Of a stretch of 64,000 bases of DNA, positions 1-9,165 are shown in pieces. The notes beneath the pieces are model-generated. The model searched no databases and was not told where the DNA came from. It saw only the letters and a list, made by a program, of their open reading frames with translations. The position numbers and the translations under genes were made by a program. This DNA comes from an uncultured Woeseiaceae bacterium (GTDB taxonomy: Bacteria; Pseudomonadota; Gammaproteobacteria; Steroidobacterales; Woeseiaceae), in assembly GCA_945788625.1 (NCBI GenBank), contig CALZMQ010000015.1, positions 117,066 to 181,065 of the forward strand. Direction: 5' to 3'. Each line of letters opens with the position of its first letter. Within the stretch, counting starts at the first letter, position 1.

Positions 1-754
1 GCACGTCCATATCACGAACAACCACTGGGATATATCGGCCGCCGATACACGTGCGGAATTCGGTATCGAGGCCGTGCGCCTGATCAACGATTTTGCGGCG
101 ATCGCCTATTCGATCCCGTTCCTCGCCGAGGACGACAGCGTGTCCATCGGGCCGCACGACCAGCGCCGGCTGCCGCTGGAGCGATTCGACGTTGCGATAC
201 TGGGTCCCGGCACGGGTCTGGGCGTGGCGGGTCTCTGCCGCCGCGGTGACACGCTGGTGCCCATTACCGGTGAAGGCGGTCATGTCGGTTTCGCGCCTGA
301 AACCGCGTTGCAGGTGGAGATACTCGAAGTACTGCGCGGCAAATTCGAGCGCGTCTCGGCAGAACGCCTGGTCGCCGGGTCGGGACTCGTGAACATCTAC
401 GGCGCGCTGGCGACGATTCGCGGCGAGCCCGCAAAAAAACTCTCGCCTGCCGAAATATTCGCCGCGCGCAAGCGCGGCAATGTCGCGAGCGAGGCTGTCG
501 ACGTGTTCTTCGAATTGCTTGGCCAGGTCGCCGGCGACCTGGCGCTGACACTAGGCGCCGAGGACGGTGTTTACATAGCCGGAGGCATTGCCAAACGCTA
601 CCCGGAAATATTGAAAGTCAGCCGGTTTCGAAGTGCGTTCGAATCCAAGGGCAGACACCGGGCGATCATGGAACGTATCCCGACGCGGCTAATTACACAC
701 GATCAGCCCGGATTGCTCGGTGCCGCCTATTCCGTACTGGAGTTGGCCTCGTGA
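1..754 (+). CDS. glk: Glucokinase, C-terminal part (5' end outside window)
   Basis: Phosphorylates glucose to glucose-6-phosphate with ATP in the cytoplasm. The reading frame is open from base 2, so the gene begins upstream of the window; about 250 residues are visible out of the usual 320 or so. Recognisable Glk-family (not ROK) blocks appear in order: ITNNHWDISA, LINDFAAIAY, the phosphate-binding PGTGLGVAG, GEGGHVGFAPE, SAERLVAGSGLVNIYG and YIAGGIAKRYPE, ending in HDQPGLLGAAYSVL. The first in-frame GTG at 74 is internal, because conserved residues precede it. The 3' end overlaps the convergent DUF2189 gene by 28 bases. Confidence 0.95.
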   Translation, partial: HVHITNNHWDISAADTRAEFGIEAVRLINDFAAIAYSIPFLAEDDSVSIGPHDQRRLPLERFDVAILGPGTGLGVAGLCRRGDTLVPITGEGGHVGFAPETALQVEILEVLRGKFERVSAERLVAGSGLVNIYGALATIRGEPAKKLSPAEIFAARKRGNVASEAVDVFFELLGQVAGDLALTLGAEDGVYIAGGIAKRYPEILKVSRFRSAFESKGRHRAIMERIPTRLITHDQPGLLGAAYSVLELAS

Positions 755-1575
755 TCGCCGGAATTGCTCCTGGGAATTGACGTGATGCCGACCGAGTGGC
801 GCGGGAATTGATCGGCATCAATGGTTTCCAGGTAGCCGTGCCACGCCGCGTAGCCGATGACTGGGACGATAGCGATCAGCCCCACGAACGCAGTGGCGAC
901 GCCGAGCAAAAGCGAACCGACGACGATGGTCAGCCACACGATCATCGCGCGCTTGTTGCGCAACACCGCATTGACGGATGTAACGATGGCCGTAATGCTG
1001 TCCACGTCGCGGTGCATGATCATCGGCAATGAAAACGCGCTGGCCGAAAAAGTCACCGCCGCAAACACGGCGCCGATCATGGTCCCGAACGCGAAGAAGT
1101 TGACCAGTTGGCTTACCGAAACGTCCCCTTCGGTCGGGAAGAATACGCTGACCATAACGGCTGCGCGGGCCCAGACGAGAAATATGACGAGCAGCGCGAG
1201 TGCAAATATCATTTCATTGCCGAAGTGCCGCCGGAACGCTGCCCTGATGCTGCGCGCCATCAGCGGCTCCTGTCCGCGCTCCAGCTGTGCGCTGATGGCA
1301 TACAGGCCTATGCACGTGAGCGGCGCGAGGAAAACGAAACCACCCAGCATTGCGAACATGAACCATTGGCTACCCTGGAACCAGGCGAGCAGGCACACGA
1401 TACCGATCATCAAGGCGACGACCAGGCCGTAGGCGAGGCTCTGTTGGGGTGCTTGCATCAGGTCGGATATGCCCAGCCGTACCCAGCGAAACGGCGCCCA
1501 TGGTGACAGGTTTCGGCAAGGCGCTACGAATGGCAATTCGTCGCGGTTGATTGAAGTCTGGTCTGCGTCGGTCAT
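727..1575 (-). CDS. DUF2189-family integral membrane protein
   Basis: About 282 residues. After a soluble N-terminus containing PFVAPCRNLSPWAPFRW, there are about six hydrophobic segments, starting with one at roughly residues 45-70 and including FALALLVIFLVWARAAVM. This is the pattern of DUF2189 proteins, whose function is unknown. The ATG at 1575 is preferred, because it follows GGAGG by about 9 bases and overlaps the glycosyltransferase stop as TGATG; in-frame GTG and TTG codons lie just upstream. It is the last gene of a three-gene unit read leftwards and is convergent with glk. The family assignment is by recognition; the start is moderately certain. Confidence 0.8.
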   Translation of the reverse strand: MTDADQTSINRDELPFVAPCRNLSPWAPFRWVRLGISDLMQAPQQSLAYGLVVALMIGIVCLLAWFQGSQWFMFAMLGGFVFLAPLTCIGLYAISAQLERGQEPLMARSIRAAFRRHFGNEMIFALALLVIFLVWARAAVMVSVFFPTEGDVSVSQLVNFFAFGTMIGAVFAAVTFSASAFSLPMIMHRDVDSITAIVTSVNAVLRNKRAMIVWLTIVVGSLLLGVATAFVGLIAIVPVIGYAAWHGYLETIDADQFPRHSVGITSIPRSNSGDHEANSSTE

Positions 1576-2678
1576 CACCAAAGTCCTCCTGGGTCGGGAA
1601 CCAGCTCTTTGTATAACTCGATAGTCTTCCGGACTGTGTCTTCGTTGCGAAAGTGGGTCGCAATGCGCTCGCGCGCGGCCTGTCCCATGCGACTGCGCAT
1701 TTCCGGGTCGCGATACAGCGTTTCGATTGCATCGGCGATTGCCTGTGCGTCTCTCGGCGGTACGACGATGCCGGAAACGCCATCGACGACGAGCTCCGGG
1801 CTGCCGCCGCTGTCGGTAACAACAGGGGCTACGCGATAGACCATTGCTTCGATGATAGCGCGCGCCAGGCCTTCGCGCTTCGTCGACGGCATGCAGAATA
1901 CGTCGCTGGCGGCGCTCAATGCCGGCGCATCAGTACGATAGCCGGCGCGATGAATCCGGTCGCGCGCCGGGCTGTTGGCGATTCGTTTGCTCAGTTTTGC
2001 CGCGTCCATGTGGCCCACGAGCAGCAGGTGAACCGGGATGTCTGCGTACAGCGATTCGATGGCGTCGATAAGGAAGTCGATGCCCTTGCGGGGCCGGTAA
2101 TTTGCGGTGCAGGCGACGACAAAGGCGTCCGCCGGTATGCCGAATTGAGCCAGGTCCGCGGGCGTGTCATCGTACCAGTCGAGACAATGGCCCTTGTGGA
2201 TGGTCACAGGGCGTGTCGCCGGCATGCGCAGGAAGGCGGGCCGCATTTCAAGAAAATGGCGCCGAATGGCGTCCGCAACGCAGACGATACGGTCGATGCG
2301 CGGATTCAGGTACCTCAACCATGACATCGGGTCGAGAAAACCCACCGCGCCCACGATGCCGCGGTAGCAGACTATTTTTACGGGAAGCCCTTTGCACGCG
2401 CGCAGGCCGTTACTGACTGCCTTGTTATTGAAGGTGTGCATGATGTGGTAGCGACCACGCACGAGTTCCGCTCGCAATGCGGCGATCCCGTCCTTGTCGA
2501 ATTTCCGCGGCAGGCGGATATCGATTGTCGGCACGCCGGCATCGGTGAGGGTTCCGTAATTCGGATGATCGACGGGACAAACCACGGTGACCTCGATGCC
2601 CGCCCTGTGCATACCTATGAACGTCGCTATAGTCGGACGATCAGCGCTTTCGGTAATGCAGAGAGACCGGATTGACAT
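1575..2678 (-). CDS. GT4-family glycosyltransferase
   Basis: A 367-residue GT-B fold glycosyltransferase, expected to move a sugar from a nucleotide-sugar onto a surface glycan or lipid acceptor. The N-terminal half (about 1-165) holds a Rossmann-like acceptor domain. The C-terminal half shows the donor-site features ACTANYRPRKGIDFLIDA, LLLVGHMD, the E-x7-E motif in REGLARAIIEAM, DSGGSPELV and GIVVPPRD. It ends with the usual C-terminal helix ARERIATHF. It sits 9 bases downstream of a shortened methyltransferase gene and overlaps the DUF2189 gene, so the three are probably co-transcribed. The acceptor and sugar cannot be read from the sequence. Confidence 0.9.
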   Translation of the reverse strand: MSIRSLCITESADRPTIATFIGMHRAGIEVTVVCPVDHPNYGTLTDAGVPTIDIRLPRKFDKDGIAALRAELVRGRYHIMHTFNNKAVSNGLRACKGLPVKIVCYRGIVGAVGFLDPMSWLRYLNPRIDRIVCVADAIRRHFLEMRPAFLRMPATRPVTIHKGHCLDWYDDTPADLAQFGIPADAFVVACTANYRPRKGIDFLIDAIESLYADIPVHLLLVGHMDAAKLSKRIANSPARDRIHRAGYRTDAPALSAASDVFCMPSTKREGLARAIIEAMVYRVAPVVTDSGGSPELVVDGVSGIVVPPRDAQAIADAIETLYRDPEMRSRMGQAARERIATHFRNEDTVRKTIELYKELVPDPGGLW

Positions 2679-2687
2679 GTTTCCCCG

Positions 2688-3092
2688 TCAGCCGGCGTAG
2701 CCCGGGTTTTCGAGTATCCGAACCGCGACCTGCTGGCCCGTCACCGAGAATGCAATGTACTCGTAGGTCACGCCCGAGCGTTCCACGAACTCCTGGAATT
2801 CCACGTTATCCGGCACCTTGGCCATTTTCTTCTGGGCGAATGAACCGATCGGATTGCCGCGACCGACGCCGAATTCCAGCGTCAGGCCGTCCTTGCGGAC
2901 CTGGCTAAGTGCGTAGTTCACCAGCTGCGGCTGATTCTCGAAGTACGGCGCGTCGACCATATTGGCCTTGATGTACTCGAGCGTGCTTTTCTTGGCCTCG
3001 AGGTTCATGTCGACCAGCAGGTTGGACGCGTAGTGCTTGAGCATGAAGCGGCGAAAGATGGGCTCACTCAGCGTTCGTTTGAAAAGTGGCAT
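2688..3092 (-). pseudogene. Internally shortened TylF/macrocin-O-methyltransferase-like protein
   Basis: An open frame of 134 residues from the ATG at 3092. The N-terminal part looks like a TylF-type SAM methyltransferase: a helical lead-in, then motif I as GLTLEFGVGRG at about residues 74-84. Only some 50 residues follow, and they resemble the end of such enzymes (VEFQEFVERSGVTYEYIAF, then TGQQVAVRIL). The central Rossmann strands, usually 100 or more residues, are missing although the frame is intact. The product is unlikely to be a working methyltransferase. Upstream in-frame codons to 3173 lack a clear ribosome site. It lies first in the unit with the glycosyltransferase. The decayed-by-deletion interpretation is inference. 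Confidence 0.55.
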
Positions 3093-3321
3093 CTGGATCT
3101 CGTCGTAACGGTGTGCGGACGCCGCGTAAGGTAACACATGCACAGGACGTCCGCCGCACCTATGAACCCTCACGCCATATCGTTGATATCTAAGACAAAT
3201 ACAGGTTTGCCTGCGCTGATGAAGATGTCAGGAAAGTGGACTGCGTCACGGCCCGGACCGCGCTCGACTCGTACACTCTCTTACCGGGTGAACAACATTA
3301 TGTCGGATCGCCGAATAAATC

Positions 3322-5214
3322 ATGTCAAATCGCTCCCTACCAATGCCGTTGCAGAGCAAGGTGTCGCTGGCGCTGTCGCTGCTCATCGCGGCGTTCGCGC
3401 TGCTGAGCTACCTGATTCTGGACGGCGTCATTGCGCCGGCGTTCGATGACCTGGAGCAGTCGGCGGCGCAGACGGACCTCACCCGTGCGGAAATGGCCAT
3501 CAGGGCGGAGATCGAAAACCTCGAGGCGATAACCGCCGACTGGGCGCCATGGGACGACATCTACTATTACGTGCTCGGTGAGTACCCGGGCTTCAAGAAG
3601 TCGAACCTCGACCGGCCGACGCTCACCAACCTCGGCCTCGACCTCATGGTCGTGTACCCGGCCCAGGGCGATTATCTCTGGGGCCAGGTTCTGCTGGATG
3701 CGCAGCAAGCGGACCTGCGCGACCTCGAAATCCTGAACCCGGACCATCGGTCTTACGACGATCTGACCAGGCATGTCGACGCAGCCGGCCGAACGGTCGG
3801 GTTCATCAACACCGGGCTCGGGCCGATGATCATCAGTTCGCGCCCGATCCTGCGCTCCGACGATTCGGGCCCGGTGGCTGGGTCGTTGATCATGGGCCAG
3901 TTTCTCAATGACGCACGACTGGCCCGCTTGCAGGACCGGACAGAGGTCGACATGCACTGGGACTTCGCCGATGCAGGCGGCACGTTGAATGGGCAACGGC
4001 TGGAGCCGGTTGACGTCGTCAGCCAGGAAATCGGCGAGGACGCGATTGTCAGCCGCAAAGTGCTCCCGGACATCCACGGCAGATCGTTCCTGATACTCGA
4101 GGCGGATACGCCGCGAAGTATTTCGAGACTCGGGTCCCGGACGGTCAATGCCGCGTTGATGTTCCTGGCGATTGCGGGTGTCCTGGTCACCGGCCTCGTG
4201 TGGTTCATGTTGCGAGGCACTATCCTGAAGCCAATCGAACAACTGGCTGCGCATATCGACAAGATCCGCAAGAGCGGCGACTTGTCGCGACGGCTGGATG
4301 TAAAGCGGGAGGACGAAATCGGTTCCCTGGCGAAACAGTTCGACGATCTGACGGACGATGTACACGATGCCCGGCAGGCGCTGCTGGATCAGTCCTTCAA
4401 GGCAGGCAAAGCCGACACGGCGGCCGAAGTTCTGCACAATATTCGCAACGCGATGACGCCGATGATCAATGGCCTGGAACGACTCGGCAAGTCGCTCAAG
4501 GTCGCCGGGAAGCTGCGCGTTGTGGAAGCGACGCAACATATCGCCGATCCCGACTGCGCGGTTGAGCGCAAGCAAAAATTCCTGGAGTACATCGTTGCGT
4601 CGTTCAGCCACGTAACGAGCGTGGCTGAAGAAGCCACGGCCGATCTCAAGGTGGTGACCTCGCAGGCGCGCCAGATCGAAGGAATACTGGCAGACCAGGA
4701 GCGCTTCGCAAACGTGGCGCCAGTGCCAGAAAGCCTGTATGTCAACGAGGTGTTCGGCGAGGCCATCCACGTTATCCCGAAGGATGCGCAGTCCGACGTT
4801 GGCCTGGCCATTGCCGAGGAGCTCAATGCCTACCGCGTCCAGGCACATCGTATCGGCCTGCTGCAGGTCATGGGCAACCTGATACTGAATGCCTACGAGT
4901 CGATACAGCGCTGCAACAATTCGAACGGGGAAATCCGCCTCGAAGCATCTCCGGATTCCGTGGATGAATTGCCGATGGTGCGCCTGACCGTGCGAGACAA
5001 CGGCACCGGGTTCAATGAGAATATCCGCGCGAGGATTTTCCAACGCGGCTTCACGTCCAAGAATGAGGGTCACACCAATGGACTGGGTCTCCACTGGTGC
5101 GCCAACGCCGTAGCCGGAATGGGTGGCCGGATACTGGCCGAGAGCCGGGGCTTCGGGCAGGGTGCGGAATTTCACGTGTTGCTACCTGCGGCGCAGGGAG
5201 GCAGAAGTGCATAG
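3322..5214 (+). CDS. CHASE4-HAMP sensor histidine kinase
   Basis: A 630-residue membrane sensor kinase. TM1 lies at about residues 12-35, followed by a CHASE4-type periplasmic sensor (about 40-270; ITADWAPWDDIYYYV and NLGLDLMVVYP are typical). TM2 is at about 275-297 and a HAMP linker at about 297-350 (LKPIEQLAAHIDKI). The phosphoacceptor region is unusual, with the histidine in TAAEVLHNIRNAMTPM. The ATPase domain has an N box (NLILNAYESIQ), G1 (VRDNGTGFN) and G2 (GLGLHWCANAVAGMGG). The next gene, a lone receiver, starts inside the last codons of this one, so the two are translationally coupled and likely partners. The ligand is unknown. Confidence 0.88.
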   Translation: MSNRSLPMPLQSKVSLALSLLIAAFALLSYLILDGVIAPAFDDLEQSAAQTDLTRAEMAIRAEIENLEAITADWAPWDDIYYYVLGEYPGFKKSNLDRPTLTNLGLDLMVVYPAQGDYLWGQVLLDAQQADLRDLEILNPDHRSYDDLTRHVDAAGRTVGFINTGLGPMIISSRPILRSDDSGPVAGSLIMGQFLNDARLARLQDRTEVDMHWDFADAGGTLNGQRLEPVDVVSQEIGEDAIVSRKVLPDIHGRSFLILEADTPRSISRLGSRTVNAALMFLAIAGVLVTGLVWFMLRGTILKPIEQLAAHIDKIRKSGDLSRRLDVKREDEIGSLAKQFDDLTDDVHDARQALLDQSFKAGKADTAAEVLHNIRNAMTPMINGLERLGKSLKVAGKLRVVEATQHIADPDCAVERKQKFLEYIVASFSHVTSVAEEATADLKVVTSQARQIEGILADQERFANVAPVPESLYVNEVFGEAIHVIPKDAQSDVGLAIAEELNAYRVQAHRIGLLQVMGNLILNAYESIQRCNNSNGEIRLEASPDSVDELPMVRLTVRDNGTGFNENIRARIFQRGFTSKNEGHTNGLGLHWCANAVAGMGGRILAESRGFGQGAEFHVLLPAAQGGRSA

Positions 5215-5701
5215 AGTTCAGGGTCAGGAGTTCATTCGCGTGCTCGTCGCGGACGATGACGAACACGTCCTCGACTGCTACCGGGAGGCATTCGGTGAGG
5301 ATGAACCAACCAGCCACATGCGTGTCATCGGCGAGCTGGAGGCCGAGTTGTTCGATCCGGAGACGGACCTGGCGGACCAGCCCAAGTTCGAGATAGTGGC
5401 CTGCAACCAGGGCGACGATGCAATAAAGCAGGCAACCGCCGCGAAGAACGACGGCATGCCGTTCGACGTCGTCATCCTGGATGTGAGAATGCCGCCGGGA
5501 ATCGACGGCGTCGAAGCCGGGAGTCGTATTCGCAAGCTCGATCCCGAGGTCGAAATAGTCTTCGTAACGGGGTACTCGGACGTTCCGCTGGAGGAGTTGC
5601 GGCGTCGGGTGCCGCCACCGATGAGACTGCACTATTTCAACAAGCCACTTTCCTTCAGCCGACTCGCGGCCGACGTCGCGACGATGGTGCGCTCCCAATA
5701 A
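5207..5701 (+). CDS. Stand-alone response regulator receiver with extended insert
   Basis: About 164 residues from the GTG at 5207, which overlaps the kinase stop by 8 bases and follows AGGGAGG. The receiver core is seen as RVLVADDDEHVLDCY (acid pocket), VVILDVRMPPGIDGVEAG (phospho-Asp in ILDVRMP), IVFVTGYSD (Thr) and HYFNKPLSF (Lys). Between the first helix and second strand there is an insert of about 30 residues, containing ELEAELFDPETD, that ordinary receivers lack. The next protein carries the same insert in its own receiver, so the two are paralogues. There is no output domain. It may relay or compete for phosphate from the CHASE4 kinase (inference). Confidence 0.85.
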   Translation: MHRVQGQEFIRVLVADDDEHVLDCYREAFGEDEPTSHMRVIGELEAELFDPETDLADQPKFEIVACNQGDDAIKQATAAKNDGMPFDVVILDVRMPPGIDGVEAGSRIRKLDPEVEIVFVTGYSDVPLEELRRRVPPPMRLHYFNKPLSFSRLAADVATMVRSQ

Positions 5702-5712
5702 GAAGGTCAACG

Positions 5713-7644
5713 ATGGACGAACTGCAGAAAAACACCACCAACCGGATCCTCGTCGTCGATGACGACGCCTTGCTGATTGGTGAGTACGTTCGCTGTCTCG
5801 GTGAAGATTTCGAGCCGCCCAGCGCCACGACCACGCTTGGAGACCTCGAGAAAGTGCTGTTCGGCGAGGAGACCGACGAGCGCGGTGCGGCCCGCTTCGA
5901 GGTGCATTCAAGAAACCAGGGCGAAGCCGCCGTTGCAGCGGTAAGGGACGCGATAAGCACCGACCAGCCTTACTCCATCGTCTTCCTCGATATTCGAATG
6001 CCGCCCGGTATCGACGGCATCGAAACTTCGAAGCGGATTCGAGAGATCGATGCCAATATCAACATCGTCGTGGTCACCGGTTCGCTCAGCGTGGACCCCG
6101 ACAACCTCGGCAAGCAGATTCCACCGGCCGACAAGATCTTTTTCTTCAAGAAACCGTTTCACGCCGTCGAATGTCGCCAGCTGGCGGCAGCCTTGTGCGG
6201 CAAATGGCACGCCGATCTCGCATTACGCAGTGCAAATGAGGAACTTGAGCGACGCGTCGAGGAGCGCACCGCGGCGCTGCAGCAACTGGCCTATTTTGAC
6301 CCGGTTACGCGGCTGCCGAACCAACTGCTTTTGCTGGACAAGCTCAGCGGCCTGATCGAGAAAGGCGAAGAGGCGGAAGGCGATACGGCCGTCGTATTAA
6401 TCGATATCGATCGCTTCAGCTTCATCAACGAGACCATGGGCTATGAGTCGGGCACCGAATTGCTGCGCTCAATCGGGAATCGGCTGAGCCGGACCTATCG
6501 CGACGAGGCCGAAGGCGCCAAGGGTATCGTCGGCCGTTTCGGAGCCGATGAGTTCGCGGTGCTGATGACGGGCATTGCAAGCGAAGACGATATCCACGAA
6601 CTCGCTGCCAGCGTCAAACGAGTTGTCGAAGAACCGTTCCTGATTCACGGCCGGGACCTGTTTCTGAAGGCCAGTATTGGCGTAGCGTGGCATCCCGTGC
6701 ATGGACGGGATGCGAAATCGGTGTTTCGTTGCGCCGAGGCCGCGTTGCATCGGTCGATGCGTAACCTGGAAAAGTCGGTAACCTATTACCACAGCGAAAT
6801 GCGCTACCGGGCCCGGTCCAAGTTCGACCTCGAAGCCGAACTGCGAGGAGCGATCGAAAGCGGCCAGATAACCACCTGGTACCAGCCGCAACAAAGCACG
6901 GTGTCCGGGGAGCTGGCCGGTGTCGAGGCGCTGGCTCGCTGGATTCGTCCGGACGGTTCGCTGGTGCCGCCGTCGGACTTCATTCCGCTCAGCGAGGAGA
7001 TGGGAATCTCCGACGTCCTGTTCGAAACGATAATGCGCAGCGTCTGTGCCGACGTTACCACGTGGCGCGAAGCCGGCAGCTGGGAGATTCCGGTCAGCGT
7101 CAACCTGTCGGCGCATCAGCTCCGCAACCAGGATCTCGTGGGGATGATCAAGGATATACTCGTCGACGCCGCCGTCGATCGGGAACTGATCAACCTCGAA
7201 CTGACCGAGACGGTGTTACTCGAGGATCTCACTATCGCGCAGCCGGCGCTCCACGATCTTGCGGCTTTCGGTGTGGGCATACACATTGACGACTTCGGTA
7301 CCGGCTACTCGTCACTGAGCTACCTTGCCCAGTTACCGGTGCAGTCGCTGAAGATCGATCAGTCATTCATCGCGCAGCTGTCGGATTCCAGGGCCAACAC
7401 ACGTGTAGTCGAGGCCATCGTCGCGCTCGGCAAGGCGATGGGCCTCGATGTCATTGCGGAAGGGGTCGAAACCGACCAGCAGTACGCTATCGTGCGCCGA
7501 CTCGGCTGCGATCTGGTGCAGGGTTACTTCATCGCCAAACCGATGCCCGCTGCGCAATTGCGTCCCTGGTGCGTCGGCCACGTGGATACGCTGAGTATCA
7601 AGAAGGGATCGACGATCATCGATATCGACGATGCGCGCGGATAG
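5713..7644 (+). CDS. Response regulator with GGDEF (degenerate) and EAL domains
   Basis: 643 residues: receiver (about 12-165, phospho-Asp in VFLDIRMPPGIDG, with the same insert as the preceding receiver), a coiled linker (ANEELERRVEERTAAL), GGDEF (about 195-355) and EAL (about 370-630). The GGDEF signature reads RFGADEFAVL, with alanine replacing the second glycine, so cyclase activity is doubtful. The EAL domain keeps the catalytic set: EALARW, NLSAHQLR, ELTETVLLED, IDDFGTGYSS, LKIDQSF, AEGVET and VQGYFIAKPM. A c-di-GMP phosphodiesterase controlled by the upstream kinase is the simplest reading. The gene starts 11 bases after the receiver gene and ends at a strong terminator. Confidence 0.92.
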   Translation: MDELQKNTTNRILVVDDDALLIGEYVRCLGEDFEPPSATTTLGDLEKVLFGEETDERGAARFEVHSRNQGEAAVAAVRDAISTDQPYSIVFLDIRMPPGIDGIETSKRIREIDANINIVVVTGSLSVDPDNLGKQIPPADKIFFFKKPFHAVECRQLAAALCGKWHADLALRSANEELERRVEERTAALQQLAYFDPVTRLPNQLLLLDKLSGLIEKGEEAEGDTAVVLIDIDRFSFINETMGYESGTELLRSIGNRLSRTYRDEAEGAKGIVGRFGADEFAVLMTGIASEDDIHELAASVKRVVEEPFLIHGRDLFLKASIGVAWHPVHGRDAKSVFRCAEAALHRSMRNLEKSVTYYHSEMRYRARSKFDLEAELRGAIESGQITTWYQPQQSTVSGELAGVEALARWIRPDGSLVPPSDFIPLSEEMGISDVLFETIMRSVCADVTTWREAGSWEIPVSVNLSAHQLRNQDLVGMIKDILVDAAVDRELINLELTETVLLEDLTIAQPALHDLAAFGVGIHIDDFGTGYSSLSYLAQLPVQSLKIDQSFIAQLSDSRANTRVVEAIVALGKAMGLDVIAEGVETDQQYAIVRRLGCDLVQGYFIAKPMPAAQLRPWCVGHVDTLSIKKGSTIIDIDDARG

Positions 7645-7662
7645 CGCGAGACGTGAACGGAA

Positions 7663-7696
7663 AAAAACGCGTACAGCATTGGCTGTACGCGTTTTT
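7663..7696. terminator. Bidirectional intrinsic terminator
   Basis: A perfect 15-bp stem (7663-7677 pairing with 7682-7696) with the 4-base loop ATTG. It is flanked by an A-run on the left and a T-run on the right, so it can end transcripts from both sides. It sits between the convergent GGDEF-EAL gene and the OmpA-family gene. Confidence 0.93.
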
Positions 7697-7733
7697 GTCA
7701 AGCAGGGGGCGTCGCCGCCCGATTGTCCCGCGT

Positions 7734-8984
7734 TTAGCGTTCCGTAATACGCAGCACGACGCGGCGATTCTCCGCCTTGCCGGCAGCCGTTCCGTTATCA
7801 GCGATCGGTTGTGCCTCGCCGTAACCGCGCACGGACATGCGCTCCTCTGAAATACCGTTATTCGCGAGATAATCGTGAACCGTCGTGGCACGCCGGGCCG
7901 ACAGGCTTTCGTTGTACTCGGCAGCACCATCGCTGTCCGTATGCCCGGCAACCTCGAACTTGATCGACGGGTTCTTCTTCAGCGTCGCAACGGCGTCGTC
8001 AAGGACTCTCGTGGCGCCCGGCAGCAGCCGGTCGGAGTTGCTCTCGAAGTTGACGCCCTGCAAGCGGATTTCTTCCTTGATTTCGCAGCCCTTGATATCG
8101 ACCTGGACGCCGGGTGCACTGTCGGGACATTCGTCGAGACGATCGACAACGCCGTCGCCGTCACTGTCGAGTTCGCAACCGTTCGCATCGACCGCGGCAC
8201 CTGCCGGCGTGCCCGGGCACTTGTCCTTGTCGTCGGTGACGCCGTCTCCGTCGCTGTCGATGGCACAGCCGTCGGCGTTGACCGATACGCCCCTGGGCGT
8301 ACCCGGACATCTGTCCAAGGAATCCTTGACGCCGTCGCCATCGCTGTCAACTTCGCAGCCGTAGGAATCGACGCTCGCGCCCGCGGGCGTGTTCGGACAG
8401 CGATCGATACCGTCGGCAACGCCATCGCCGTCGGCATCGAGGAATTTCGGCGTACCCCGACCAAACGGCAGCTGCACGCCGACACTGAAGAAATTGTCGT
8501 TCAGGTTCTTGCTGGATGCAGTGTCCAGGCGAATTTTCCACTCGGTACGCAACGCGATGTTCGACGAGAACATATCGAGCAGAAAGCCTGCACCGGCTGA
8601 ATATACAGTGCCGTCGATCTCACGCCCGCCGCTGGGATCGATTTGCAGGTACCCGACGCCGGCATGCAGGTACGGGCTGAAGCGTTCGGCGCGACGGAAT
8701 ACGCGCTGCACGTCTATGCCAAGGCCCAGGTGCTGCTCCTCGGCCGCTCCGGAGAGCCTGGCAGTGGAAAACATTGCCTCGACATTGACGGCATCGTTCA
8801 CAGCATAGCCGAAGCCGAACTGGCCGCCGTTGATTTCGTCGTCGACGTTACGGTCCTTGTCGTCATCGATATAGGATCCCATCGCGGAAAAATATCCCTG
8901 TCCCGCCTCGGCATCCGCAAATGCGTTTTCCGCCCCCACAAAAGCGACAAAAGTCGCTGCGACAACGCAGGTGAAAGTCCTCAT
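7734..8984 (-). CDS. OmpA-family outer membrane protein with thrombospondin type 3 repeats
   Basis: 416 residues from the ATG at 8984, which follows GGAGC. A signal peptide ends at about residue 23 (AFVGAENAFA). Next comes an OmpA/OprF-like eight-stranded barrel (about 24-190; GYFSAMGSYIDDD, ALRTEWKIRLD). It is followed by four Ca-binding type 3 repeats of the form DSDGDGV-DRCPxTPxG, each closed by a cysteine, and a C-terminal OmpA/MotB peptidoglycan-binding domain (EVAGHTDSDGAAEYNESLS, RGYGEAQPIADN). It probably anchors the outer membrane to the cell wall, OprF-style. It is monocistronic and convergent with the EAL gene. The longer in-frame start at 9035 would bury the signal peptide. Confidence 0.93.
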   Translation of the reverse strand: MRTFTCVVAATFVAFVGAENAFADAEAGQGYFSAMGSYIDDDKDRNVDDEINGGQFGFGYAVNDAVNVEAMFSTARLSGAAEEQHLGLGIDVQRVFRRAERFSPYLHAGVGYLQIDPSGGREIDGTVYSAGAGFLLDMFSSNIALRTEWKIRLDTASSKNLNDNFFSVGVQLPFGRGTPKFLDADGDGVADGIDRCPNTPAGASVDSYGCEVDSDGDGVKDSLDRCPGTPRGVSVNADGCAIDSDGDGVTDDKDKCPGTPAGAAVDANGCELDSDGDGVVDRLDECPDSAPGVQVDIKGCEIKEEIRLQGVNFESNSDRLLPGATRVLDDAVATLKKNPSIKFEVAGHTDSDGAAEYNESLSARRATTVHDYLANNGISEERMSVRGYGEAQPIADNGTAAGKAENRRVVLRITER

Positions 8985-9107
8985 ATAATCAGCTCCATCG
9001 GTTTGGCCTTTGAGTGAGCCGTCGGATTGACGCATAGTACGAGTCCCTGACGCCGGCTCGCCGCGATTCTATCATCTGGGCGGGAAATATGCGTACAGAA
9101 ACGGATA

Positions 9108-9136
9108 TTGGCGACGGGTATAAACGGTGTTATAAG
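9108..9136 (+). promoter_or_regulatory. Sigma70-type promoter of the dodecin gene
   Basis: A -35 box TTGGCG (9108-9113), a 17-base spacer and a -10 box TATAAG (9131-9136). The predicted start is near 9143, giving a leader of about 23 bases before the dodecin ATG at 9166, with an AGGAGAGG ribosome site in it. Confidence 0.6.
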
Positions 9137-9165
9137 GAACCCGACCAGTGAACAGGAGAGGATGA

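Noticed and set aside
3337..5175. 612-residue minus-strand open frame opposite the CHASE4 kinase
   Set aside because: The plus frame is a clear kinase; the antisense frame is a GC-bias shadow rich in Arg/His/Gln without family motifs.
5713..7644. Active diguanylate cyclase
   Set aside because: The signature is GADEF rather than GGDEF/GGEEF, so activity cannot be assumed.
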